A DNA stretch of 13,351 nt from an uncultured Clostridium sp. (GCA_900553225.1 USCV01000040.1:1-13351); one strand, 5' to 3'. Positions 1 through 7,945 are shown, counted from the first letter of the stretch. Notes: generated by a model not told the origin, from the letters alone. Translations and numbers: made by a program.

Positions 1-64
1 AAATTAACAGTTTCAATATTCAAAAATTTTAGATGTAAAAAAGTTTATAAAACAGAAAATAAAT

Positions 65-93
65 TTTACGCAAAAATACTTTTTTTGTAAAAT
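65..93 (+). promoter_or_regulatory. candidate vegetative promoter of ytaF
   Basis: TTTACG at 65-70 and TAAAAT at 88-93 are separated by 17 bp, a fair match to a sigma-A promoter, with transcription expected to start near 100 and leave a leader of about 45 nt. Such AT-rich DNA produces matches by chance, and a sporulation gene could use another sigma factor. The remaining bases 1-64 show nothing else I can name. Confidence 0.4.
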
Positions 94-143
94 AATGTCA
101 TTTTCGTTTTTTATTCATATTATGAAAATAAGGGGTGAGCATT

Positions 144-812
144 ATGCTTTTTGACATTATCATTTTAGCCTTTTCCTCTAGTGTAGATTCCTTCGGTATA
201 GGAATTACATATGGGCTAAGAAAAACCATATTAACTATTTCATCAAAGTTTATTTTGTTTGTAATTTCACTAATTGTTACTTTTTGCTCTGTTTTTATAG
301 GTAGAAATTTGAGTTATATATTTACTCCAGAAATTACAAAACTAATTGGTTCTCTTATATTAATAGTAATGGGACTTATTATCATTTTTCAAATACTTAC
401 TTGTAAAAAAAAAAATACTTCATTAAATACCATTAGTTATGAATCTCAAAAGCAATGTCTAGAAAAAAAAGTTTATCAATTTTTCATTAAATTTTTAGGT
501 ATTACAATTCAGATTATTAAAGATCCAATTTCTTCGGATTTTGATTTTTCTTGTAAAATTGATACTAAAGAAGCTATATACCTGGGTATTGCACTATCTA
601 TCGATTCATTTTGTATTGGTATTGGTAGTAGTATTTTAGGAGCTAATTCATTATTATTTCCTATACTTGTTGCATTGTTTCAATTCATTTTTCTTTCTAT
701 TGGAACTGCTTTCGGAAAAAAAATAAATAAAGCTTCTAAAATTCCAAATAATATTTGGAATCTCATCTCTGGTGTTTTGCTAATTGTTATTGGAGTTAGC
801 AGAATAATCTAA
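144..812 (+). CDS. ytaF: sporulation membrane protein YtaF (MntP/YtaF family)
   Basis: A 222-residue polytopic membrane protein made of two related halves. Each half opens with a helix carrying an Asp in an S-x-D-S-F context: D15 in SSSVDSFGIGITYGL and D154 in ALSIDSFCIGIG. This duplicated acidic-helix pattern, with about six hydrophobic segments and a charged middle loop (about 87-140), is typical of the MntP/YtaF family. The sequence ITYGLRK and the loop IDTKEAIYLGIALS match YtaF proteins of spore-formers better than the manganese exporter MntP. In Bacillus the gene belongs to the sporulation programme; its transported substrate is not settled. I chose ATG 144 because AGGGGTG (131-137) is correctly spaced for it. 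A GTG at 135 would sit inside that ribosome-binding site. The gene stands alone on this strand and ends at a shared terminator. Confidence 0.88.
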   Translation: MLFDIIILAFSSSVDSFGIGITYGLRKTILTISSKFILFVISLIVTFCSVFIGRNLSYIFTPEITKLIGSLILIVMGLIIIFQILTCKKKNTSLNTISYESQKQCLEKKVYQFFIKFLGITIQIIKDPISSDFDFSCKIDTKEAIYLGIALSIDSFCIGIGSSILGANSLLFPILVALFQFIFLSIGTAFGKKINKASKIPNNIWNLISGVLLIVIGVSRII

Positions 813-838
813 ATATTTCTGTATTATTTTGCATATTA

Positions 839-862
839 AAAAGGAGCCAAATTGCTCCTTTT
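839..862. terminator. bidirectional intrinsic terminator between convergent genes
   Basis: AAAAGGAGC (839-847) and GCTCCTTTT (854-862) form a perfect 9-bp stem with a 6-nt loop. The A-run on one side and T-run on the other give a U-tract in both directions. It lies between the ytaF stop and the stop of the dockerin frame, so it can end both transcripts. Confidence 0.85.
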
Positions 863-889
863 ATTTATCTCCTTTTCGATTTACTTAAT

Positions 890-1453
890 TTAAACTGTTC
901 CAGTTAATATTATTTTCTTTAATAATAGAAGATCTATTATATTTAATTTATCATCTTTACTATCTAAGTTTGCAGCTTTAAATGCGTCTCCATTAAGTCC
1001 CCATATTGACGTTTGTTCTAATAAAATATGCCTTTTTAATAATAACAAATCTATTATATTTACTTTTTCGTCAAAGTTAATATCTCCTCTTTTTACTTCT
1101 CCAGATGTCAAACACAAAGTTTTCTTATTTTCTAACATATCTGTAAGAATAACACTAGCATTCTGATTTTTATCAAAAGTTTTATATATGTATAATTCTT
1201 GTATACTATATGGTGTAACCTTAGAATATGAACTATAAATATTTCTGATATTTTTGTCCACATTAGTATCATTCTTCATTTGGCTTACATATCTCCATCC
1301 GTCAAGATACCACTTTTCATAATTACCTCTATCATCTTGCATCTTTAATGCTCTATTTGACTTAACCACTATTGTAACTTTTTCATTTGTTTTATCTTGA
1401 TTATACTTTATATAACTTGTGGAAAATGCACTTGCATTTTTAACTATTTTCCA
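890..1453 (-). CDS. dockerin-bearing C-terminal part of the GH43-like protein, in the -1 frame
   Basis: This frame is open from 1462 to a TAA at 890-892. It contains a beta-rich stretch (for example EKWYLDGWRYVSQ) followed by a type I dockerin. Its two duplicated half-sites are GDINFDEKVNIIDLLLLKRH, with D, N, D, N and D at loop positions 1, 3, 5, 9 and 12, and ANLDSKDDKLNIIDLLLLKK. Dockerins bind cohesins and attach secreted enzymes to scaffold proteins. The second calcium loop is one residue longer than usual and lacks the clean D-x-N-x-D spacing. A GTG at 1369 is the only listed start, but it has no Shine-Dalgarno sequence and no signal peptide follows, so an independent cytoplasmic dockerin makes little sense. 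Reading continues naturally from the preceding gene by a -1 shift at 1453-1459, giving about 800 residues in total. The cause could be a real frameshift mutation, a sequencing error in the T-run, or programmed frameshifting. Confidence 0.75.
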   Translation of the reverse strand, partial: WKIVKNASAFSTSYIKYNQDKTNEKVTIVVKSNRALKMQDDRGNYEKWYLDGWRYVSQMKNDTNVDKNIRNIYSSYSKVTPYSIQELYIYKTFDKNQNASVILTDMLENKKTLCLTSGEVKRGDINFDEKVNIIDLLLLKRHILLEQTSIWGLNGDAFKAANLDSKDDKLNIIDLLLLKKIILTGTV

Positions 1454-1459
1454 AAATTT
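1423..1459 (-). other. frame junction: A_AAT_TTT heptamer followed by a weak hairpin
   Basis: On the minus strand 1459-1453 reads A_AAT_TTT in the zero frame, the canonical X_XXY_YYZ pattern for -1 slippage. The zero-frame stop TAG follows after two more codons (1446-1444). Twelve nt after the heptamer, AAAATGC and GCATTTT (1440-1434 and 1429-1423) can form a 7-bp stem with a 4-nt loop. That stem is AT-rich and weaker than usual frameshift stimulators. The same T-run is also a typical place for a lost base. Confidence 0.5.
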
Positions 1460-3291
1460 TCTTTATTTTCTTCACTTGGTTTAAATATACAACCGTTTCT
1501 TAGTTCATTATTCGTAGCTGCACTAGGTCTCATATCCGTATTGTATGTATTTATTTTTACAAAATTAGTATATCTAACATGATCAGTTGAAATTCCTAAA
1601 TCTGTAATTTTGTCTCCATCTTTATTTACACTATTTTTATCTAATATAGAATAATATATTCCAGCTACTTTTTTTACATTATTTGCATAATTGTTATCAT
1701 TTTTATCTCCCACTTCCGACTCATCATTAATTATGTAATGATCTGTATAAAAAATTGTATCATCTCCAAAGGTTTCTAAAAAAGAACCCTCATAGTGCTT
1801 TTTAAAAGTTTTAGAATCATCTCCACTAATACTAAGATCATAATTGTGCACTCTATCTGTATGCTTTGTAAGATATTGCGTGCTATCGCACACAATATCT
1901 CCAGAGCTTGTTTTAGCATTATCTGAAACATAGTATGCATCATCTGCTTGAATCCATTCGTCATCAAGAGTTCTAGCAATCCACCTTTGTACAGTTCCAT
2001 ATGGATCCGTTTTTGTATACATTGAATATTTATATATATCATTATTTTCATTTTTTACAATATACCCACATAACATACTATGTTTTTTATAATATAAATT
2101 TTCAGTTCCATCAATATTCTCTTTGCTAAATCCCTTAAAATTTATTTTTTTAAATTTACTAAATTTTAAATTTTTATTATTAACATCTTTCTTATCATCT
2201 TCACTTCCAAAATCAACTACCTCAGCTATGTAAGTATCATAAATAGTATAATTTGGTTCATACCATGAGCACTTTATTTGAATAGCTTTATTGTTATTGT
2301 CTAACATATACTCTTTTTTTGTTTTTATTGAAATACTTATATATTTTCCGTCTGGGCTATACAGTCTTCCAAGTGATAAATCAATTGTATTGCCATTTTT
2401 TTCATCAACAAATAGGTCATTTTCATTTTTTTGTAAAAGTTTATTGTCCATATTATAAAGATTTCCAAACTCGTCTTTTGTGTATAATACCTCATCATTT
2501 GTATATTTTATTGAATTTTTTGTATAACTTTGAGCATATTGAACTCTATCATTCTCTATTATAGGTTTTTCTTTCACTAAAACTCCTAAATTCGAGTTAA
2601 TATTCAAATTTAAATACTCTTGAGATGTTGTATCTAACCCATTATCTTTTAGAATATTTTCTTCTCCTTTTAAATAGTAAATTATTCCTCCATCTTCTGT
2701 AAATCTTGCAGTAGAAACTAATATATATGTTTTATTTTCATCCTGAAACCATTTAGGTGACCAAGTTGTGGAAGTAAGCCCCCATTTATTATTTTGTATA
2801 CTAGAAGGCTCATATCTATATGCATATGAATATTCTGTATCATCTGTCCAGTTAACTAAATCAGTACTTTTAAATACATTAAATGCTACATTTCCACTAG
2901 TACTACCACCCTTTGTAGTAGCCATATAGAAAACTCCATCTTTATACATCATATTGGGGTCTCTGCCAATTATCCCTGTTTCACCAATATATGTAAAGTT
3001 TTTGCCATCATTTGTAACATATAATCCTAAATTACTATCTACTGTTTTATTAATGTCTCCATTTTCATTTTGTTCTATCTTATTAGAAAAAAATACTCCT
3101 ATAGCCAGATTTTCACTCTTCCAGAAGTTTTCATTCAGTCTCATTTTTTTTATTTCTGTATCTGAATTTACTATCTCTGAATCAGCATATATTGTATAAT
3201 CATTTAATGGCCTATACATATTCAGTATTAACATTATGACTATAACAAAAATTTTAATAATTAGCCTTCTTTCTTTCACATATAAGCACAT
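1444..3291 (-). CDS. secreted GH43-like five-bladed beta-propeller protein (putative glycosidase)
   Basis: A 615-residue exported protein. A basic start (KERR, 7-9), a hydrophobic segment (10-24) and a plausible cleavage site after TIYA (36) form the signal peptide. The mature part shows family 43 hallmarks in order: GRDPN with candidate catalytic base D111, then MYKDGVFYMAT; FKSTDLVNW (140-148); TTWSPKWF (176-182), standing where the family has W-A-P; and YEGSFLE (500-506) with candidate acid E501. The stretch 200-395 between the WSP and EGS motifs is unusually long, so the subfamily and substrate are unclear and activity is inferred. The frame stops at TAG 1444-1446 right after KENFGK, while the adjoining -1 frame carries the missing C-terminus and a dockerin. 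The start is weakly supported: ATG 3291 lacks a good ribosome-binding site. It follows the cohesin gene by 115 bp. Confidence 0.72.
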   Translation of the reverse strand: MCLYVKERRLIIKIFVIVIMLILNMYRPLNDYTIYADSEIVNSDTEIKKMRLNENFWKSENLAIGVFFSNKIEQNENGDINKTVDSNLGLYVTNDGKNFTYIGETGIIGRDPNMMYKDGVFYMATTKGGSTSGNVAFNVFKSTDLVNWTDDTEYSYAYRYEPSSIQNNKWGLTSTTWSPKWFQDENKTYILVSTARFTEDGGIIYYLKGEENILKDNGLDTTSQEYLNLNINSNLGVLVKEKPIIENDRVQYAQSYTKNSIKYTNDEVLYTKDEFGNLYNMDNKLLQKNENDLFVDEKNGNTIDLSLGRLYSPDGKYISISIKTKKEYMLDNNNKAIQIKCSWYEPNYTIYDTYIAEVVDFGSEDDKKDVNNKNLKFSKFKKINFKGFSKENIDGTENLYYKKHSMLCGYIVKNENNDIYKYSMYTKTDPYGTVQRWIARTLDDEWIQADDAYYVSDNAKTSSGDIVCDSTQYLTKHTDRVHNYDLSISGDDSKTFKKHYEGSFLETFGDDTIFYTDHYIINDESEVGDKNDNNYANNVKKVAGIYYSILDKNSVNKDGDKITDLGISTDHVRYTNFVKINTYNTDMRPSAATNNELRNGCIFKPSEENKENFGK

Positions 3292-3366
3292 CCAATCACA
3301 GTAATTAGTATTTTACAATTAACTAAAATTTTTATTTTCCCAATATTCCTATTACTTAGGATGATT

Positions 3367-3396
3367 TAGGATGAAGTTATAAAACACTTCATCCTA
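3367..3396 (-). terminator. 11-bp hairpin after the cohesin gene (terminator-like, no U-run)
   Basis: TAGGATGAAGT and ACTTCATCCTA form a perfect 11-bp stem with an 8-nt loop, 11 bp beyond the cohesin stop. No clear T-run follows on the minus strand, so it may be a weak terminator, an RNA-stability hairpin or an operator. Its arm is partly repeated just outside it (CATCCTAAATCATCCTAA). It resembles the hairpin downstream of LRR2 at 8767-8800. The rest of 3292-3366 shows no convincing promoter for the GH43-like gene. Confidence 0.5.
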
Positions 3397-3406
3397 GATT
3401 ATCTTT

Positions 3407-4210
3407 TCATTTTGTTTTGTTATAATTTCTATTTTTTATTTTTTTATGTGTCATATAAGAAATAATTAAAATTACTATACTTAATATACAACATAAAATT
3501 ATAATATATATTTTATTTGGTAATTTATTGTCTATTATTTTGCCATTTGCCAGGGCAATTTGTGAATTATCTATAAATTGTGTTTCTTCTTGATTTTTAG
3601 TTTGTTCCAAAGTATTTATCTCATCTTTTTCAAGTTGTAACTCTTTTTCTTCACTAGATGATTTATTTTCTTGAATATCCTGATCTTCTATTGGTTCAAG
3701 TTCAAGATATGAATCATCATCAACTTCTTTTACCTCTTCATCATTATGATTAATAGTTACATCATATTCTATGTCTTCCAAATTACCACTTTTGCCATCT
3801 AGATTTGTATATGTTATATTTTGTATTACAATCTTAGTTCCAAGCTCACTAATTTCTGAAAGATTCAACTTATCATCTATAGAAAATTTAATACATGCTA
3901 ATACTTCAGGCTCTTCTCCAAATTTTCCTTCTGCAGTTTTATCTACTGTAAAAGAATTATTTCCTTCATTGGTAACTGTAAAAAGATTACCCGCATCTAT
4001 TCCTACATATGTTAAATTATAGTTATCAAATACAATATTTCCGCTTAAATTTGTAATAGATGATGCCTTTAATGTTAATACAATGCTTTTTTCTTCTTCA
4101 TCTATTATCAAATAGTGATTAAAGTCACTTATATCATCTGCTCTTACAATACATATTCTTGTAATAATTAATAATATAACAAATAAACTAACTATTAACT
4201 TTTTTTGCAT
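3407..4210 (-). CDS. membrane-anchored single-cohesin surface protein (anchoring scaffoldin)
   Basis: A 267-residue protein with a clear modular plan. The signal peptide is 1-24 (KK, then LIVSLFVILLIITRICIV, cut near VRA). One cohesin-like beta-sandwich spans about 42-154, with typical segments IVLTLKA, SGNIVFDNYNLTYVGIDAG, VLACIKFSI and NITYTNLDGKSG. An acidic, Glu/Gln-rich stalk (about 155-230) leads to a transmembrane helix (IYIIILCCILSIVILIISYM, 234-253) and a basic tail (HKKIKNRNYNKTK) facing the cytoplasm. The cohesin should therefore be held outside the membrane on a flexible stalk, where it could capture dockerin proteins such as the one encoded next door. AAGGAG lies 11 nt before ATG 4210. 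The gap to the LRR1 stop is only 63 bp, with no terminator, so LRR1 and this gene are probably co-transcribed. Cohesin assignment is by pattern, not by a profile search. Confidence 0.75.
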   Translation of the reverse strand: MQKKLIVSLFVILLIITRICIVRADDISDFNHYLIIDEEEKSIVLTLKASSITNLSGNIVFDNYNLTYVGIDAGNLFTVTNEGNNSFTVDKTAEGKFGEEPEVLACIKFSIDDKLNLSEISELGTKIVIQNITYTNLDGKSGNLEDIEYDVTINHNDEEVKEVDDDSYLELEPIEDQDIQENKSSSEEKELQLEKDEINTLEQTKNQEETQFIDNSQIALANGKIIDNKLPNKIYIIILCCILSIVILIISYMTHKKIKNRNYNKTK

Positions 4211-4273
4211 ATCAAAATTATCTCCTTCATTTGATTTTTATTTCAAAAATTTAATAATATCCAAGCGTTTTTG

Positions 4274-7200
4274 CTATACTAAGTCATCTTTTAAAACATT
4301 AAAATGCTTTATAGTTTTATTTCCTGAAGCATCAACAACTGTAATTATATACTCTCCTGGATTTTTAGGTCCATATGTAAATACATAGTCTGATTTTATA
4401 GGAGTTGTAAAATTCTTTTTACTTGTTCCTCCTCCTATCCTTTGTAATACGTATTTTTTTATTCCTGAATTGCTACCATCAGTTAAGTGAAAATTAATTT
4501 TTCCATCTTTTATTGTTCCAACATCAACTGTAGGAGCTGTATTATCAATTATTATTTGTATTTCTTTTTCTTCGCTACTACGAGGATTTTGTAGGTAAAT
4601 AGCTCCTTGTGGTATCGTAACTTTAATATTTCCAGTGTTTACTTTATTTCCGCTTATTCTTTCTAGCGTTAATAAGTATTCTCTATCTAATGTACCATAT
4701 TTTTCAAGTTTTACCATTATGCCTTCTGTATTCTTTCCTTCTAGCTTTATGTTCTTTGCATATTCCTCATATAAACTTGTTTTTATATTTGTAACTATTT
4801 TATATGTTACCTTATCACCAACATTACTTAAATTTAAATCACCTGTTTGTTTATGATAAATTTGATTATTTGTGATATTAGTTGTAGTAAATTGAACCTC
4901 TGGATAATAGTAATAGAATTTTTCATTTTCTAATTCATCTTTAACATATAATGTTACTTTTTCTCCTGTTGAAGTAACTAATTTTATTGCTTCTGTATAT
5001 TTTTTTAATGTACCTTCTTCTAGTGGATTATTTATATCATTACCTTTTATCCATTTATAATAAATTTGTCCTACTCCACCTGTAACTGTTGCATCTACTG
5101 TGGTTTTACTTCCATCTTGAGTTACTTTGCCATTTGCAATAGGAGCAGTATTATATACATATATTGATGAGTACGTCTTGCTTCCCTTATTAGAAAGGTT
5201 GCCAGCGGAATCTTTTAAGAATCCTTCATCAAAGTAAAACGAAACTTTACCGTTACTACTTCCTGCTGTTATAGTAATATTGTATGTAGTATCATTAATC
5301 TTAGTAAATTGTACTGTACTTTTACTTGCACCACTTCCACTAAGAATCATTTTACTTTTATCAATAGTTACTTTTTCATTTGTAATTATTTGCATTGTAA
5401 CATGGTTCTTATTGGTATTGTTGCTTGTTATGTATCTGTAATCACCATTTTTAATATGTGTATCACTTATTATCTTAAACTCTTTAAAATATGGTTTAAT
5501 TCTATCTATATTGCTTATTATTATTTCTCCAGTTCTAGCAATATTATCATTATCATCTTTAACATAAATATAATATGTTCCATTTTCTTCTATAGTTTCA
5601 TTAATTATTTTACTCTTCGAAATACTTTTATCATTATTTACGTAATAGAATTTTACATTTTGATAGTTTGGCTCCGTTGTAATAGCATATGATCTAACTC
5701 CTGATTCTGAATCTGAACATTTAAAACTTAAAGCTACTTCTTGCGTTGGAGCTGTCGTATTTAACTTTATATTTTCGATTTTTGGTATTGTTTCATCTAT
5801 ATTATTTATTGTTATAGGATTACTACGAATATAATTTCCATTAGCATCTACTAAATAAAGATAATATGTACCATTTTTAGTAATACTTTTTGTAAAATTT
5901 ACACTATCAAACGAATTCTGACTGTCATCAATATAATAAGCATATCCATCATAGGTTGAACTTGTAGAAACTTTATAATATTTAATACCATATGTTCCTT
6001 TTGTACCACATATTCTTAGTGTTGTAGCCTTTGCATTTTGTTTTTCAATTTTAAATGTATTTATAGTAGGCTTTACAATTTTAACTGTTTGTGGTTTGCT
6101 ATTACTACTACTGTTATTACTGTTGTTTGAATTAGGATTTGATAAAGTTTTTTCGTCTGTATAATAACGGTACTTGGTTCCATCCTTTATGTAATATATT
6201 AAAATACGATAATTAATTTTACTATTATTTCCAAATACTGTGTCTAAACTATACATATTTTGTATACATTTCGCACCTAGTGCTTGTTTAGAATCAATAA
6301 TTGTATTCCACTTTCCATTTTCTTTTCTTTGAACAATAAATTTGGCAATAGATGTTATATCTGAATCAAGTACTTTTATATATAATTTTACATTGTTTTT
6401 GTCGGCTGATAATGTTGGTGCCTGTTGTTGTGGCGCGCCATAAGTAAAATCTGTAATATAACCTTTATTTTTATAAGCTTTTTCATATTCAGTTTGTGAT
6501 GATGTTTGAGTCGATTGATTGCTATTGCTGCTATTTTGGCTTTCACTTGTTTTAATATCACAACTTTTTTTCAAATAAGATGTCCTACCATTTTGATTTG
6601 TTGCATATATTGTATATGTACCTGATTCTGAAATTTTTATTGTTTTACTAACACTTGTTGTAGGTTCACCTGCACTATAGTTTCCTTGTGCAAGAATTTT
6701 TCCACTTGGACTTTTTACACTATAGTCTTTAAGTCCAGTAGATGCATTACTACTAATTGAATATGTCAATTGCTTTTGTGTACCACTAATTTGAGCCGAT
6801 ACAATTGGCTTTGAATTGTCATCCTCTAGATATTTTATTTCTGTTTTACTTGGAAATACATTCGCTCCTAATTTTGTGTCTTTAGAAATATATACCGTTT
6901 TTAAGTTAGTACATTGAGCAAAAGCCATATTCTCAATATTTTTTAGACTCTTTGGTAGCCTTACAGATGTTAGACTAGTACAATTATCAAATGCTTGTAC
7001 TCCAATGGTTTCTAAACCTTCTTTTAAATTTAACTCGTTCAAACTTTGACAATCTGAAAATGCTTGGCTTTGTATAGTTCTCACATCACTAGATAAAGTT
7101 ACAGTTTTTAACCCTAAACAGTGACTGAATGTTTCACTTTTTATAGTTTTAATATATAAATTACTAAAATCCACATTTTGCAAGAATTTACATGCAGAAA

Positions 7201-7837
7201 ACGCTTTACTTCCTATTGTAACATTTACTCTATGTGTGTCTGCACCTACACTATACTTTCGAGTTGGGGTCTCCAACTTTAAGGTACCACTTATACAACT
7301 TTCTTGAAATGCAGAATCTCCTATTTTCCAAAGTGCTTGTACCTCATTATTTTCATTTTTTTGAGATGGAAAAACGAATTCAACTTTTTTAGGAGCTCCT
7401 CCAAAATTTGTCCATTGTTTTCCATATCCTTTGAATGCACCATCCCTTATTTCTCTAGCTACTAAAGTTACATCGTGATATTTTAGTGTTGTAGGTATTT
7501 CTATTTTCCCCTCCTGCCATACAAAATCACCAGGTTTAATATTAAGTTTGCTTTGGCTTTCAATATAATATTCTCCCTTCTCTCCTTGAGCGTGAGTTAC
7601 AAATGTATATGGAAAAACCTTGTAATAATATCTTGTTATACCAGAAGGATCCTGAATACTATAAATATCTTCTCCTGTGGTGTTATAAATGTAAGCAAAA
7701 CTAGGAACAATGCCATAAGCCATTCCATAAATTTGAAGTATTAAAAGAATTAAACTTACAATTGCAAAAAATTTTACCTTTATATTTTTCGTATTTTCCA
7801 TTTTTGCTTTTCTTTTATTTCTTTGGTTATAATTCAT
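4274..7837 (-). CDS. LRR1: BspA-type leucine-rich-repeat surface protein with Ig/FN3-like stalk
   Basis: A secreted protein of 1187 residues from ATG 7837 (1190 if ATG 7846 were used). I prefer 7837 because GGGG ends directly against ATG 7846 but lies 9 nt before 7837. Numbering from 7846: export signal about 20-52; LRR_5 repeats about 125-340 of the type IGxxAFxxCxxLxxVxL; a beta domain about 348-432; a Ser/Asn/Gln linker 433-453; an FN3-like domain about 453-570 (AKFIVQRKENGKW, YRILIYYIKDGTKYRYY); a second Ser/Asn linker; then at least four Ig-like modules, several with the motif NGTYYxYxxDxNxN and ending in NID. It ends VLKDDLV with no LPXTG, SLH or dockerin, so anchoring is unexplained. 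Such LRR proteins usually act in adhesion or ligand binding. It is the closest relative of LRR2 and is followed by the cohesin gene. Confidence 0.85.
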   Translation of the reverse strand: MNYNQRNKRKAKMENTKNIKVKFFAIVSLILLILQIYGMAYGIVPSFAYIYNTTGEDIYSIQDPSGITRYYYKVFPYTFVTHAQGEKGEYYIESQSKLNIKPGDFVWQEGKIEIPTTLKYHDVTLVAREIRDGAFKGYGKQWTNFGGAPKKVEFVFPSQKNENNEVQALWKIGDSAFQESCISGTLKLETPTRKYSVGADTHRVNVTIGSKAFSACKFLQNVDFSNLYIKTIKSETFSHCLGLKTVTLSSDVRTIQSQAFSDCQSLNELNLKEGLETIGVQAFDNCTSLTSVRLPKSLKNIENMAFAQCTNLKTVYISKDTKLGANVFPSKTEIKYLEDDNSKPIVSAQISGTQKQLTYSISSNASTGLKDYSVKSPSGKILAQGNYSAGEPTTSVSKTIKISESGTYTIYATNQNGRTSYLKKSCDIKTSESQNSSNSNQSTQTSSQTEYEKAYKNKGYITDFTYGAPQQQAPTLSADKNNVKLYIKVLDSDITSIAKFIVQRKENGKWNTIIDSKQALGAKCIQNMYSLDTVFGNNSKINYRILIYYIKDGTKYRYYTDEKTLSNPNSNNSNNSSSNSKPQTVKIVKPTINTFKIEKQNAKATTLRICGTKGTYGIKYYKVSTSSTYDGYAYYIDDSQNSFDSVNFTKSITKNGTYYLYLVDANGNYIRSNPITINNIDETIPKIENIKLNTTAPTQEVALSFKCSDSESGVRSYAITTEPNYQNVKFYYVNNDKSISKSKIINETIEENGTYYIYVKDDNDNIARTGEIIISNIDRIKPYFKEFKIISDTHIKNGDYRYITSNNTNKNHVTMQIITNEKVTIDKSKMILSGSGASKSTVQFTKINDTTYNITITAGSSNGKVSFYFDEGFLKDSAGNLSNKGSKTYSSIYVYNTAPIANGKVTQDGSKTTVDATVTGGVGQIYYKWIKGNDINNPLEEGTLKKYTEAIKLVTSTGEKVTLYVKDELENEKFYYYYPEVQFTTTNITNNQIYHKQTGDLNLSNVGDKVTYKIVTNIKTSLYEEYAKNIKLEGKNTEGIMVKLEKYGTLDREYLLTLERISGNKVNTGNIKVTIPQGAIYLQNPRSSEEKEIQIIIDNTAPTVDVGTIKDGKINFHLTDGSNSGIKKYVLQRIGGGTSKKNFTTPIKSDYVFTYGPKNPGEYIITVVDASGNKTIKHFNVLKDDLV
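4314..4548 (-). repeat. near-identical 3' tract of LRR1 (partner 8880-9114)
   Basis: I count four differences from 8880-9114 over 235 bp, while the coding DNA just upstream on the minus strand falls to roughly 70 percent identity. The tract encodes the last Ig-like module from DNTAPTVDVG to GNKT. Recent gene conversion or strong constraint could explain it. Confidence 0.8.
6137..6502 (-). repeat. conserved central FN3-like domain tract of LRR1 (partner 10715-11083)
   Basis: The encoded stretch from SSQTEYEKAY to EKTLSNP differs from LRR2 at about six of 123 residues, far fewer than the flanking domains. It is bounded on both sides by Ser/Asn-rich linkers of different length in the two proteins. 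Confidence 0.75.
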
Positions 7838-7883
7838 TTTAAACATCCCCTTTCATTAATCTTTTAATTATTATAACTTTAAT

Positions 7884-7911
7884 ATTATATAATAGTAATT
7901 TGTAGTGTCAA
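7884..7911 (-). promoter_or_regulatory. sigma-A-type promoter of LRR1
   Basis: Minus-strand TTGACA (7911-7906) and TATAAT (7889-7884) are perfect consensus hexamers separated by 16 bp. Transcription should start near 7877, giving a leader of about 40 nt before ATG 7837. LRR2 has the same hexamers and spacer length. Confidence 0.8.
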
Positions 7912-7945
7912 TATACTATTTTTTATTTTTATCGAAGTATACGCT

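Noticed and set aside
117..124. CATATTAT as a sporulation-type -10 box for ytaF
   Set aside because: Transcription would then start at the ribosome-binding site, and spacing to any -35-like element is too short.
890..1369. Dockerin frame as an independent gene starting at GTG 1369
   Set aside because: No Shine-Dalgarno sequence, no signal peptide, and the open frame extends upstream to join the preceding gene at the slippery heptamer.
4211..4273. Promoter between LRR1 and the cohesin gene
   Set aside because: Only weak hexamer-like matches in AT-rich sequence; co-transcription with LRR1 is simpler.
5309..5692. Plus-strand open frame of 127 codons opposite LRR1
   Set aside because: Antisense shadow of AT-rich coding DNA; its composition is Ile/Tyr/Phe-heavy, there is no ribosome-binding site, and LRR1 is clearly the real gene.
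6432..6439. GGCGCGCC octamer in very AT-rich DNA
   Set aside because: It simply encodes part of Gly-Ala-Pro in the conserved FN3-like domain, and LRR2 uses other codons at the same place; no sign of an engineered or regulatory site.
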